64,000 nt of DNA, taken from NCBI GenBank assembly GCA_033557465.1, contig CM066036.1, positions 585,363,574 through 585,427,573 on the forward strand, given 5' to 3'. Within the stretch, counting starts at the first letter, position 1; each line of letters begins with the position of its first letter. A program made the translations under genes and the position numbers. This DNA is from Ichthyophis bannanicus. Lineage: Eukaryota > Chordata > Amphibia > Gymnophiona > Ichthyophiidae. The notes under the pieces are model-generated. The model was given only the letters and a program-made list of their open reading frames with translations. It was not told where the DNA came from and searched no databases. Shown here one piece after another: positions 10,931 to 21,251 of this stretch.

Positions 10931-12560
10931 TGGGGGCACTGCCCAGGGAAACCAGAGGCTCCGACAAGAGCCAGAGTAGAAGTGGGAACCAAGGTTGTCG
11001 AGGCCACGAAGGAGCCACGAGAATCATTGAGGCTCGGTCGTGCTGAATCTTGAGGAGGGTCCTCTCAAGGAGACGAGTGGGAGGGAAGGCATGCATAAGC
11101 CCGGAGGTCCAGCTCAGGAGGATTGCATCCAGGGCCACCCTGTTTGGGTGTGGTATCGGCCTGCAGAAGCGGGGGAGCGGTGCATTCACCAGGCTGGTGA
11201 ACAGGTCCATGGACAGAGTCCCCCAGCGGCGGAGCAGGTGGGAGAACCATCTCTGGACTCAGGTGCCACTCGTGCAGGCAGAGAAGCCTGCTGAGCCTGT
11301 CCGTGAGGACACTGTCTTGGCCCAGGAGGTAGACAGTTCTTAGGGTCATGCCCAGCGCACTGCGAAGGAGCATAGAAGGACTGCCTCCAGACAGATGAGA
11401 GGCAGGAGCCCATGGCCCCCCTCCTGTTTATGTAGAACATTGCGACTCTGTTGTCAGTCTGCATGAGCACCGACCTGCCCTTCAGGTGGTACTTGAAGAC
11501 CTTCAAGTCCAACCGGACTACTTGAAGCTCGAGCAGGTTGATCTGCTGTTGAGATTTCACGGGTGCCCACCACCCCTGGGTGCTGAGGTGATCGCAGTGG
11601 GCTCCCCAGCCCAAACAGCGAGGTGTCCTTGTCAAGATGAGTTCATGCAGACAAGTCTGGAAGGGCATGACCCAAAGGAGGCTCTGGGGGTCCTGCCACC
11701 AGACTAGGGATTCAACTAGGTTGAGAGACACCTGGACGGGGTCCCGGAGACAGCCCGAGGCGTGGGCCCATTGCACTCTGAGGCACCACTGGGCCGCTCG
11801 CATGTGCATGCAAGCATGGGGAACGATGTGGACAGCGAGACCATGTGCCCCAGGAGGCGCAGCATGGTCTGTGCCGAGACCCTGGGCCAGCCTTGGACCT
11901 CAGTGGTGAGAGTGCAGAGCCAATCACGCATGCTCGAGGGAGAAAGGTGGTCGCACGTTCTGTGCGAGAAGAGTGCCAATGACCTCAAGGATCTGCACCT
12001 GAGGTGGTACTTGAGAGTAGCTGATCAGGAAACAGAGGGGCACAGACTGTGCATGACGCCGAGAGGTGAACCTCCTCCGCCAAGGTGCCCGAGACGAGCC
12101 AATTGTCTAGGTTATGGTAGACGGAGATTCCCTGTAGCCGGACCATGGGCCGCAGCCGCTGGCAGGCTCTTGGTGAAGACTAATGAGTTAGGCACAAACC
12201 CGAAGGGGAGCACTCTGTACTGGAAGTGCTCTCCCTGCACCCTGAAACTCAGGTACTTCCTGTGCTTGGGATGGACCGGAATGTGGATGTAAGCATCTCT
12301 GAGAATCAAAGAGCATAGCCAATCACCCTGCCGGAGGGTAGGTCAGCAGGACGCCAAGGGATAGCATTTTGAACTTCTCCCACCCAGAAACTTGTTCAGA
12401 TTCCTGAGTTCGAGGAGGAGATGCAGGCCCCCCATCCTCTTAGGAACGAGGGGAGTACCGGGAATAAAATCCCTGACCCCGGAGGTGCGGCGTAACTCTT
12501 CGAATCGCCTGTGACCAAGGAGGTTGTTCAGCTCTTGCTATAAACAAGCCAAGTGCAAGG
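10840..12560 (-). pseudogene. RT / RNase H / MT-like gene of copy H, decayed
   Basis: Traces of family-2 RT and RNase H can be followed: AYIHIPVHPKHRKYLSFRVQG and YRVLPFGFV near 12250-12180, LLGHMVSLSTSFPMLA near 11840, MQTDNRVAMFYINRRG near 11440, and LYAFPPTRLLERTLLKIQ near 11090. The YLDD segment is not readable in one frame. The tail MILVAPSWPRQPWFPLLL ends near 10950. Frames change often, so the gene is dead. Confidence 0.78.
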
Positions 12561-14753
12561 GAAGCAGAGTAGATTCCGCCGGGAAGAAGGGAGTCGTTCT
12601 AGAAGACGATACCCATCCCTGATCACCTGCAGGACCTTGGTGTCTGATGTAATAACTGTCCATTCGGGGGTGAAGAGGGACAGGTGTCCTCCCATGGGTG
12701 TAAGCATCCCCCGGGGGGTGGGGGGGGGGATTTTGGCGTCAAAACCATGGGGCTGGCTGGGGTGGCGCCGGTGGCTGGGTCTTGGGCCCCTTGGGTTTCT
12801 GGTTAACTTGGGCACACCCTTTGCCCTGAGTGCTGGTCGTCAGCGCAGGGGTAGGTAGGTAAGGTAAGTATTACTGGTAGGGAAGCCCTTTCCTCTGGAA
12901 GGAGGGCTTTTTGGTGTGCTGCTTCTGCCGTGGAAGCGAGGGGAAGTTTGCGAGAGACATGGGTGCAAGTCACTAACTCCGTCTCGATCTCGGCTGCCTT
13001 GTCCTCCATGGGCTTACCAAACAGCTGTTTGCCAAGGCAGGGAACATTCAGGAGCTTCTCCTGTACCCACTGCTCCAGGTCCGAAGATTGGAGTCACCCC
13101 TGGCGGCGGGCTCTGATGCCACCTCCGCTACATGGGCGGAAGACTCGAACCCGTTGTATGCGGCACGGGAAAGGCATTTCGAGCAGTCTGCGGACCGACC
13201 TCAGGAGGGTCTGGAACCTGAGAAGGTGCTCTCCACACCAAGACCCATGGAGAACCCGCCAAGCTCTTTGGCGAGGTAGTGAAAGAACATACCCATATAT
13301 AGTTGTTAAGCCTGGATGCGGCACGCCAGCATGGATCCCTGGTAAGCCTTGTGCCCGAGGGCATGGGATTCCCTACCAGGCAGGGCCAAAGAGTGCTTTG
13401 GGCTCTTCTGTTTCTGCATCACGGACTCGGAACGATCACGGAGGTGTGAGGAAGCTGGGTCTTCAGAAAACCCCCGGGCTGCCACTGGACCCTATATATG
13501 GCAATGGGAGTCTTACTGCACAATAGGGACTGAGGCAGGTGCTTTCCCACATGTGGAGGAGCAGCCCAGAATAGAATGAGACGGTAACCATGGGGACCCG
13601 TAAGAGACTCCCTGGGTGGCAGACTCGTTACTGCAAGATGTTCAAGCTTCTCTGCTGCCTCAGTCTCCTCCTCAGTCTGACGTCAGCAGATTGATGGGCT
13701 GACCGAGTCATGTCCCCCGTACAAATGCCAGGAAAGAGTGTGTTCTCGGGGAGGCGATCGGCCTCTGCGAGTCGGGTGGGGATGGGTCTGAGGGAACAAG
13801 GCCCTATGGGCCCCTGGTCTCCGGGGAAGTGTCCTCTTCCGATTCCCAGCAGACGGAGAAGTTCGAAAACTCGGAAGTCAGGCCTGATCCCCGCACCCCC
13901 TGGCTGAGGGCTCTGCTGGAGCTGCGAGGCACTGGCCCTGGAAGACCTTGCTCCCGAGGAAACACGGACGGTGAGCGAGACAGGTGCTGTGGACCACTCA
14001 ATGAGGCCCGCAGCTCTCAGGGGCTTCTGAGCATTTTTAGGGACCCCAGTCGGGTGACCACTCTGTCTGCGGGGTGCGAGCCAGCCGTGTCCCATGAGGT
14101 AAAAGTGCCTGCTGGGCAGCAAGGAAGGCAGAGTATGCTGCGCTCCGAGTGCCAGCATACGGGACTCCCACTCGTGGAGTAGGGTCCCCTGCGACGCAAA
14201 TGTTACCGGGCCTGGCGTGGAGGAGGAGAGGGGCAGTCCTCACTGGGACGACTCTCAGGAGACCGGCGCGCCATCGCTGCGAGGGTCTCCATGTCCAGTT
14301 GAGGTACCTTTCAAGGCTGCTGGCGGCTTGTCCGACTCTCGGGAAGGGACACCACCGGGGAGGGCTAAAGGGAATGAGCACGAAGACCAGCTCGCGTCTT
14401 GTCCGGAGACGTACGACAGCAACTTCAAGGTAGTTTTCTTTTCACCATTCCACCTCGAGCGAAACCTCTGATCACCAGTGATGTCTGGGCCGAGGGGTCA
14501 CTGCTTGGGACCCCGCAAGCCTGTGGATCGGTCTAGAGCGACGGTGCCACGGGGGATCCCGGGGCTGCCTTGCCAAAAAAAATGTCAGACTTCTGCTCGC
14601 GGCTTTAGCAAGGCCTTAGCGGACATTTTCTTACAAAAGTGAGCAGAACTCTGGATTGTGATTCAGCCCCCAGACACCGTAGAAAGCAGTCATGGGTGTC
14701 CGTGAGCGACATATTTTGGAAGCATCTGTCACATTCTTAAACACAGTGGCCAT
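12560..14753 (-). pseudogene. gag of copy H, decayed
   Basis: The start near 14753 aligns with MA..GFKKC of other family-2 gags, but the zinc-binding Cys pairs are mostly lost. The core is recognisable by fragments such as SPKSLAGSPW and KQLFGKPMEDKAAEIETELV (about 13009-12970). A long run of Gs lies at 12718-12729. Many frameshifts are present. Confidence 0.7.
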
Positions 14754-15180
14754 GGGGGGAAAAATGGGCCCCTGCGAGGTCGAAAACCCTTGAGGCCAGC
14801 AATTGGAGGAAAAAAAGGGCATGAGAAGGGACCCAAAAGAACAAACACTAAATAGAGAAGAAAGGGATCCCTTAGTCCACGAGCATGGAGCAGGGAGCGA
14901 AGGGCCCACACGAGGACGGATACTACTGGAAAAAAGGCCCATAAAATCAAAGCTCATTTTGCGTGCGGACAAGGATGTGTGTTGAAAGGGATCTGCGAGG
15001 AAAAAGGGGAGACTGAGCATGAGATGGCACTTTTGGGAGGGAAGGGACTATACACATGCATGGCAGCAATCCGAAAAAGGCTTTCTTTGGAGAACGCTGG
15101 GATATTGCTCCGCACGGGCTCTGTCAGTGCCGACGTCACCAATAATGCGAGGGGACTGACTTCCTGTCTGGCCTGGAGAA

Positions 15181-15889
15181 ACAAGATGACAATCTGCCGT
15201 GCCCCAATCAACAGTAGTGGGAACAGCAGTGTTGTGTGTGCTACTTATCATATAACAACCCATAACTAAGCAAAATTTGCCCTTCTATAACTGATCATCC
15301 CTTGCTCTTCTACAAAGCGTGACAACCAACAGTATGTACCAATCGCTTAGTATTCCCCTCTGTCCCCCCCCCCTCTATCCTCACCCGCAACCCCCTTTGG
15401 AAAAACATTTGGAAATTGCATCTGAAACCTTAATGTCAAAACCACTTGTATCGAAACACTGTGGCGACTTTTGTGTTCTTTGTAAGAATATTGTTCAACT
15501 GGTGCCAGAGCATGCATGTATTTACCCAATGTGAGAATGGCGTGTGGCTGGATCCCTCCACCCGGTGTTGTGAGATGGTCGTCTTTACTTCCCATCTGCC
15601 TAGTTAAAACAAATTTACTTTCCGCATTTTTGCACGTTTTGCAGCTGTAGCAGATTCTTGTCACCAAGTATAAGGACAGTGCCACTTAAGACCACTCTAT
15701 ATGCTTTTCCTTATAATAATCCCCAGAGCCACCAGAAACACTTGGTAGCATTTCTTATAGCCACTGACATGTTCTTCCATTGGGATGGAAAAAAAGGGTA
15801 GGCCGAGGCATAGTTTGGCGGTGATGAAACCACCAAAAGTAGTAAAAAAATTGGATAAAAAAAAAACCCCGACCACTAGAAAATATTGG
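15181..15889. other. Intronic sequence, no gene seen
   Basis: Unique-looking sequence after the 5' end of H. It contains a C-rich run at 15361-15375 and A-runs near 15845-15868. No conserved frame or RNA gene was recognised on either strand. Confidence 0.4.
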
Positions 15890-16168
15890 GGCCGGTAATC
15901 AGGGAAGGTACCGGCGTCAATGGAAAGGCAGCGCCTCAGATTTTAACAAAAATCAAAACAGTTTTCGAACAGTGACAGGAAGAAAACCGGCTGGCTTCAT
16001 GGCAAAATGAAGAACTGAGGGACTTGGGGAAGACAGATGCACAGGTGCCGTGGAGTGTTCCCAAAGGCTTGCCTATTTGGACGCTGGGGAGGCTATTACT
16101 ACCACGGTCTCTGGTGGTATAGATGATACCCATATGTGAAGACGGCATTCCTGGTTGTCCTGAAGAAT
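15890..16168 (-). mobile_element. 5'-end-only DIRS relic (family 1b type)
   Basis: The segment matches the 5' leader and ITR of family 1b: GTGACAGGAAG..CGGCTGGCTTCATGGC, TGTTCCCAAAGGCTTGCCTATTTGGACGCTGGGGAGG, GATACCCATATGTGAAGAC, and a decayed outer end near 16168. Gag and the rest of the element are absent to the left. This is one of three such 5'-only fragments in the window. Confidence 0.75.
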
Positions 16169-16380
16169 GTCCATTTCTGAGAGACCGGCAAGACCAGTAC
16201 AGTCAAGTGGATGCTGTGTCCCCTATCAGTCAACAGCTGTGCTGACACGCAAGCGTCCAGAGGCTTTTTATGACATGCCATACTCAGCACCATGAATCCC
16301 TCGAGGGAACCTTCAGTATTCATAATAAAGTATATTGTGGTGAGGAACCTCAGAGTTCACACAAACTCAGGAAGGGTAAA
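16169..16380. other. Spacer between two DIRS relics
   Basis: About 210 bases with no recognised feature. It separates the 5' relic on the left from the 3' block of copy I on the right. Confidence 0.35.
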
Positions 16381-16890
16381 GCACAGTTCCTACCTGTAAC
16401 AGGTTGATTTCTGGGAAACCGGAAGGAATAGGGGGTGCACATATGGGTACGTGAGTACCGACGGAGGCTGCGCGGGAAAGCTCCCCCAGAGTCCAATCAG
16501 ACAAGCTTTTGGGAGCAGCCCCCAGCGCCTGCGTGCTGCATTACCGCCTTTCCAAACGTTCTTTCCTTAGTTGAGTTTTCATAGCTTGAGACAAAAGAGA
16601 GAGAAAGAAGGAAAGGAAAAATAGATCTACAAAATACAACTCCTAGGGGAGGTGGGCGGGTTGTGAAGGACTTTATTCCTCGCTGTTCCCAGAGATCGAC
16701 TGGTACAGGTAAGTAAAACTGTGCTATCTCCGGGAACAAGCAAGAATGAGTCTTCACATACTGGGGGCCTCCCAGGCTAAGATGCCTGGAGCTCTGTTGT
16801 AGGGAACACAGTTGACGATTGAAAACATGCTACGATCATATGGCCAGGCATCCTGAGGAGGGAGGGCTAGGAGTTTGAAAAGACGAGGAG
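16381..16890 (-). mobile_element. DIRS copy I: 3' terminal block of an old family-1 copy
   Basis: The block starts GCACAGTTCCTACCTGTAAC at 16381 and contains the family-1 ITR (GGGTACGTGAGTACCGACGG). The inverted partner CCAGAGATCGACTGGTACAGG is near 16690, followed by CTATCTCCGGGAACAAGCA, complementary to the 5' outer end. The start of the YR tail region follows and fades near 16890. The left flank ends GGTAAA. The rest of the copy is lost or hidden behind the assembly gap. Confidence 0.8.
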
Positions 16891-17078
16891 CTGCAGAAAA
16901 AAAAAAACAGCTAACCTAACGAAAGGCCTACCCTCAAGAAGTCATTGTATGATATGATCATTGATCAAAAGATATATTGAAATGAACAATCACCTTAATA
17001 GTGAAATGAGAAATCACCATAATATGGAAATGAACAATGCCCCATATGACGCTCACCTACTGGATTGGAGGAAGTAGA
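16891..17078. other. Unclassified sequence up to the gap
   Basis: AT-rich sequence with an A-run near 16898-16908 and short repeats of the form GAAATGAACAAT or GAAATGAGAAAT (about 16980-17040). No gene seen. Confidence 0.35.
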
Positions 17079-17578
17079 NNNNNNNNNNNNNNNNNNNNNN
17101 NNNNNNNNNNNNNNNNNNNNNNNNNNNNNNNNNNNNNNNNNNNNNNNNNNNNNNNNNNNNNNNNNNNNNNNNNNNNNNNNNNNNNNNNNNNNNNNNNNNN
17201 NNNNNNNNNNNNNNNNNNNNNNNNNNNNNNNNNNNNNNNNNNNNNNNNNNNNNNNNNNNNNNNNNNNNNNNNNNNNNNNNNNNNNNNNNNNNNNNNNNNN
17301 NNNNNNNNNNNNNNNNNNNNNNNNNNNNNNNNNNNNNNNNNNNNNNNNNNNNNNNNNNNNNNNNNNNNNNNNNNNNNNNNNNNNNNNNNNNNNNNNNNNN
17401 NNNNNNNNNNNNNNNNNNNNNNNNNNNNNNNNNNNNNNNNNNNNNNNNNNNNNNNNNNNNNNNNNNNNNNNNNNNNNNNNNNNNNNNNNNNNNNNNNNNN
17501 NNNNNNNNNNNNNNNNNNNNNNNNNNNNNNNNNNNNNNNNNNNNNNNNNNNNNNNNNNNNNNNNNNNNNNNNNNNNNN
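17079..17578. other. Assembly gap of exactly 500 N
   Basis: A run of exactly 500 N, a conventional placeholder length. It falls inside the gag of copy C, so the RT and YR of C, and the left junction of C with its target, cannot be seen. Confidence 0.99.
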
Positions 17579-19157
17579 CTCGAGGCGGATGACTGAAAGC
17601 CAAGCCTGTCGGCGGGCCCCGATGCCGGCTGCGGCTACCCGAGCCGATGCCTCAAAGCCATCATAGGCTGCTCGAGAGATAAACTTGGAGCACTCCCGAA
17701 TACCGGTGTACAAGGCCAGGAACCTCCGCAAAGGTTCCTCGGAGAGACAAGCAGAGAATCCGGCTAATTCTTTAGCCAGGTCTCGGAGATACATGCCCAT
17801 GTAGAGCTGGTAAGTCTGGACCCGACAAGCAAGCATAGAGCCCTGAAAACACTTCTTACCGATGCCATCCAGGCTGCGGGCTTCCCTGCCGGGAGGCACC
17901 GAGAAGTGCATCTTCTGGCTCTTGAGCCGATGCATGGCCGATTCCACCACCATGGAATGGTGCGGCAGCTGTGCTTTTTGGAAGCCAGGGCTCTTGCGGA
18001 CTCGATAGATGGCATCGACCCGCTTGCTCAACACCGGCGACGACGCCGGGGCTCTCCCACATGCGGAAGAGAAGTCGTTCCAGCATCGGAGGAACCGGTA
18101 CAGTAAAATGCTCCTTTGCAGGAGAGTCATACTGGAGGGCATCGAGCTCTTCGGCTCGAGGCTCCTCCTCGGGATCCGCAGGGAAGGCCAAGGCCTTGGC
18201 CATATCCCTCACGAAGTCCGAGAACCGGGCATCCTCCGGGGGGGACTGTCTCCGAGGTTCGGACTCGGGGGAGTCTGAAGGGACACACCGAGTCCGAAAA
18301 GATTCAGGCGACTCATCCACCTCGGATTCCCAGGCGGACTCCTCGGAGGAGGAGTCGAGTGGCTCCGGCCGGGCGGGTACAGACGCTGTCCGCCCCGACG
18401 CCGAGGGGGTCGGCGTCGACGACCTCGTCCCCGAACGGGAGGCCGAAGGCGACCGCGACCGAGGATCGACTCGAGCCCGCATGGACTCGAGGATCGGCTC
18501 GGTCTCCGGGGGCGACTTAGACGTCGACGACCCGGCGGTCAGTGCAGAAGCGCCAGCGAGGCCAGCGATCAATGCCCGCTGCTGGTCAATAAAGGCAGCA
18601 AGGCTGCTCTCCAAGGCCGTCAACCTGAGTCTGAACTCAGGAGACCCAGCAGCCCCCGACTCGGGCCCCGACGGCGTCGGACCCCTCGGAGGCGAGTCCA
18701 CGAAGACAACAGCACTTACGTGAGCAGAGGAGTCCATCTCCAGACGAGGCTGTTTGGACGGCCGCTCCAGCTCCAAAGACCCGGGACGGCTGTCGGGGCT
18801 ATGCGACCTGGCCCTCGAGGAGCCAGGAGCGTCCACCGACGCCGCCCTCGCGGGTTTGTTCTTCCGGTGATGTTCCCGGGTAGGGGACCCCCTTTCAGAG
18901 GAGCTCCGACGGTGTTCAGAGCCAGATTCTCTGGACACCGAAGATTCTGATGAGGTCCGGGTACGGCTGGGGTCAGAGAAGATTCTCTCCCGCTGATGCT
19001 GCCGACTCCGCAAAGATTTCGCGGACATCTTGCTACAGGCCCCACAGATCATTTCTTCATGATCTGGGCCCAGGCAACGGAGGCAGCAATCATGTGTGTC
19101 GGTAAGAGACATCAGTTTCTTACACCTAACACACTTTTTAAAGCCACTGGCGGCCAT
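17579..19157 (-). pseudogene. gag of copy C, one frameshift, truncated by gap
   Basis: The start at 19157 gives MAASGFKKCVRCKKLMSLT, with paired CxxC motifs and CLRCLGPDHEE. A long Ser/Arg/Pro-rich region follows, then SPPEDARFSDFVRDMAKAL and MLERLLFRMWESP. One extra base near 18050 shifts the frame; the rest of the core (RVRKSPGFQKAQLPHHSMVV, LACRVQTYQLYMGMYLRDLA) continues in the next frame until the N run. The DNA of the Ser/Arg/Pro segment is full of GTCGGCG and GTCGACG units. Without the extra base the gene would be open as far as the gap. Confidence 0.85.
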
Positions 19158-19408
19158 CGGGGGGAAAAAGGGCCCCTGCGAGGTCGAACGAGCGGGCCGC
19201 CAGGGAAAAAGTGAAAAAACGCGAATTTGTCACGAAGGACAGAAAAACCGAAAAAGGAAGAAAAATCAACTTTTCAGCGGTGACTGTGAGACAACGTCTG
19301 TAGGGCTCCGCAGAAAAAAGAAGACTGGCCAAGATGGCACCTTTGGGCGGGAAGGGGACCGCGCATGCGCGCGGCAATTCCCAAAGGCTTTCTTTGAAAG
19401 CTGGGAAA

Positions 19409-19785
19409 GCACAGTTACTTACCTGTAACAGGTGATCTCTGGGAACAGCAGGAATTAGTCCTCACATATGGGTACGTCGGAACCGACGGAGCCTGCGCGG
19501 GAAAGCTCCCCAGCTTCCTAGAATGGAAGCTTTTGGGACCTCCCACTGCACATGCGCGCTTGCCTTCCCGCCTTCCTGAACAGCTCTCCTCAGTTTCGAG
19601 TTTATAGCTGAGACAATAGAGAGAGGACAGGAAGACAGATAGATAGAAGATACAACTCCTAGGGGAGGTGGGTGGGTTGTGAGGACTAATTCCTGCTGTT
19701 CCCAGAGATCACCTGTTACAGGTAAGTAACTGTGCTATCTCCAGGAACAAGCAGGAATAAGTCCTCACATATGGGACTCCTAGCT
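19409..19785 (-). repeat. 3' terminal block of D: ITR plus internal complementary region
   Basis: The outer segment 19409-19454 (TTACCTGTAACAGGTGATCT within it) is repeated inverted at about 19691-19736. Directly after that, 19737-19780 is the reverse complement of the 5' outer end of the element. Read together, 19691-19780 is complementary to the 3' and 5' ends joined with a single A between them, as they would be in a circle. This is the internal complementary region that DIRS models use as a template to complete the ends. The A/G-rich segment 19610-19660 separates the arms. Confidence 0.9.
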
Positions 19786-19871
19786 GAGATGCCTGGGAGA
19801 TCCCCCTCCAAGGGTTCGCCATCTTCGTATGGATCTCAGGCATCCATCCTGGGAAGGTGGGCAGGAGTTGT

Positions 19872-21251
19872 CTAAGAATGGAACAGGTGTTTGAGGACAG
19901 CCTGGCCAAACAAGGCATCCCGGCGGGAGTCCTTGTCCAAACAGTAATGGGCTGTAAAGGTATGAACCGAGGCCCAGGTAGCGGCTCGACAGATCTGATC
20001 AATGGAAACAGAGTGCAGATGAGCCATAGAAGTTGCCATGGCTCTCACATTGTGAGCTGTGACATGGCCTTCCAGAGAAATGTTTTTACTCTGGTAAGCA
20101 AAGGAAATACACTGAGCAATCCAATTGGAAAGTGTACGCTTGGAGACTGGAAGTCCCAAATGTGAAGGATCAAAAGCCACGAAAAGTTGAGAAGACTTTC
20201 GATGTGGCTGAGTCCTATTAAGGTAAAAGGCTAGAGCTCTTTTACAATCCAGAGTATGAAGGTTCCTCTCTGCACTGGATGCATGAGGAGCCGGAAAAAA
20301 AACCGGTAGATATACCTCTTGATTAAGATGAAAAGGAGAGACCACTTTGGGCATAAAGTGGGGATTCGTCCTAAGGACCACCTTGTCATGATGAAATCTT
20401 GTATAAGGTGGATTAGCCACTAGAGCCTGCAGTTCGCTGATGCGGCGAGCGGAAGTGAAGGCAATTAGGAATAGTACCTTCCAGGAAAGAAATTTCAAGG
20501 AGGTAGAAAATAACGGCTCAAAAGGTGGCTTCATAAGCTGACCAAGCACTAGATTCAAATCCCATGCGACCGGGGGGGGTCTGATGGGAGGTTTAGTGAG
20601 AGTCAGGCCTCTCATGAATCTTGCAACAAGAGGATGAGAGGAGATAGGTTGTCCATTTATAGGTTTCAGAGATGCTGAAATAGCACTTAAATGGACTCTT
20701 ACAGAATTCGTCTTAAGGCCTGCATTGGAAAGATGCAGGAGATAGTCTAAGAGGGAATTCAAAGGAAGTGCCAGAGGGTCAAGGCCCTGCTGAGCACACC
20801 AAATGGAAAAACGTTTCCATTTGAAAGCATAAGACCGCCTCGTGGAAGGTTTCCTAGAGGCATGAAGGATATCTTTCACAGGTTGAGAAAGATTAAAGTC
20901 TTGAAGACTTAAGCCTTCAGTAACCAAGCTCGGAGATGTAGGGATTTGGGGTTTGGGTGCCACAAAGTCCCCTCCTCCTGAGACAGAAGGTCTGGTGCAG
21001 CTCCTAAGTCCAGGGAGGATCCCTGGGAGAGCTGTAGAAGCAGAGGGAACCACACTTGGCGTGGCCAGCGTGGAGCTATGAGGATCATAGAGCCGTGATC
21101 TCTCTGGAGTTTGAACAGAGTCTTGGGAATCAGCGGAATGGGTGGAAAGGCATATAGGAACGCCTGACCCCAATGGAGGAGAAAGGCGTCCGTGGCCTGA
21201 GCTTCCTGACACGGAGTCCTGGAACAGAACCGGGGAAGTTTGGCATTCCAC
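19872..21251 (-). CDS. DIRS tyrosine recombinase of copy D, open
   Basis: A 459-residue open frame ending KHLFHS. The recombinase core holds the box-I arginine in TSARRISELQAL (about residue 269), HNVR at residues 400-403 and the presumed nucleophile Tyr436 in TAHYCLDKD, all in the order of the tyrosine recombinase family. It would join a circular cDNA to the genome, in the nucleus. The N-terminal arm contains KDILHASRKPSTRRSYAF and LSNAGLKTNSVRVH. The real start is uncertain: the first 60 or so residues overlap the end of the RT gene in another frame and are probably not conserved for their own sake. DIRS elements use such a recombinase instead of a DDE integrase. Confidence 0.88.
   Translation of the reverse strand: MECQTSPVLFQDSVSGSSGHGRLSPPLGSGVPICLSTHSADSQDSVQTPERSRLYDPHSSTLATPSVVPSASTALPGILPGLRSCTRPSVSGGGDFVAPKPQIPTSPSLVTEGLSLQDFNLSQPVKDILHASRKPSTRRSYAFKWKRFSIWCAQQGLDPLALPLNSLLDYLLHLSNAGLKTNSVRVHLSAISASLKPINGQPISSHPLVARFMRGLTLTKPPIRPPPVAWDLNLVLGQLMKPPFEPLFSTSLKFLSWKVLFLIAFTSARRISELQALVANPPYTRFHHDKVVLRTNPHFMPKVVSPFHLNQEVYLPVFFPAPHASSAERNLHTLDCKRALAFYLNRTQPHRKSSQLFVAFDPSHLGLPVSKRTLSNWIAQCISFAYQSKNISLEGHVTAHNVRAMATSMAHLHSVSIDQICRAATWASVHTFTAHYCLDKDSRRDALFGQAVLKHLFHS

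Larger units (their letters stand above)
8935..15180 (-). mobile_element. DIRS copy H (family 2), old full-length copy
   Basis: H has both termini. The 3' block starts with GCATAGTTAC at 8935 and the 5' end finishes GGCCTGGAGAA at 15180. Between them lie YR, RT/RNase H and gag remnants in the normal order. The two ITRs have drifted from each other (GACAGTACCGACGG against GTCAGTGCCGACG), and every gene carries many frameshifts, so this is one of the oldest copies. It lies in the OGA intron, flanked by unique sequence on both sides. The left flank ends ..ATATA and the right flank begins ACAAG, with no target duplication. Confidence 0.9.

Noticed and set aside
16099..16323. 74-codon minus-strand frame between the two relics as a gene
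   Set aside because: It spans a DIRS ITR relic and spacer, with no conserved motif.
17057..18142. Open frame crossing the N run
   Set aside because: The long frame exists only because N codons contain no stop; only the part above 17578 is real.
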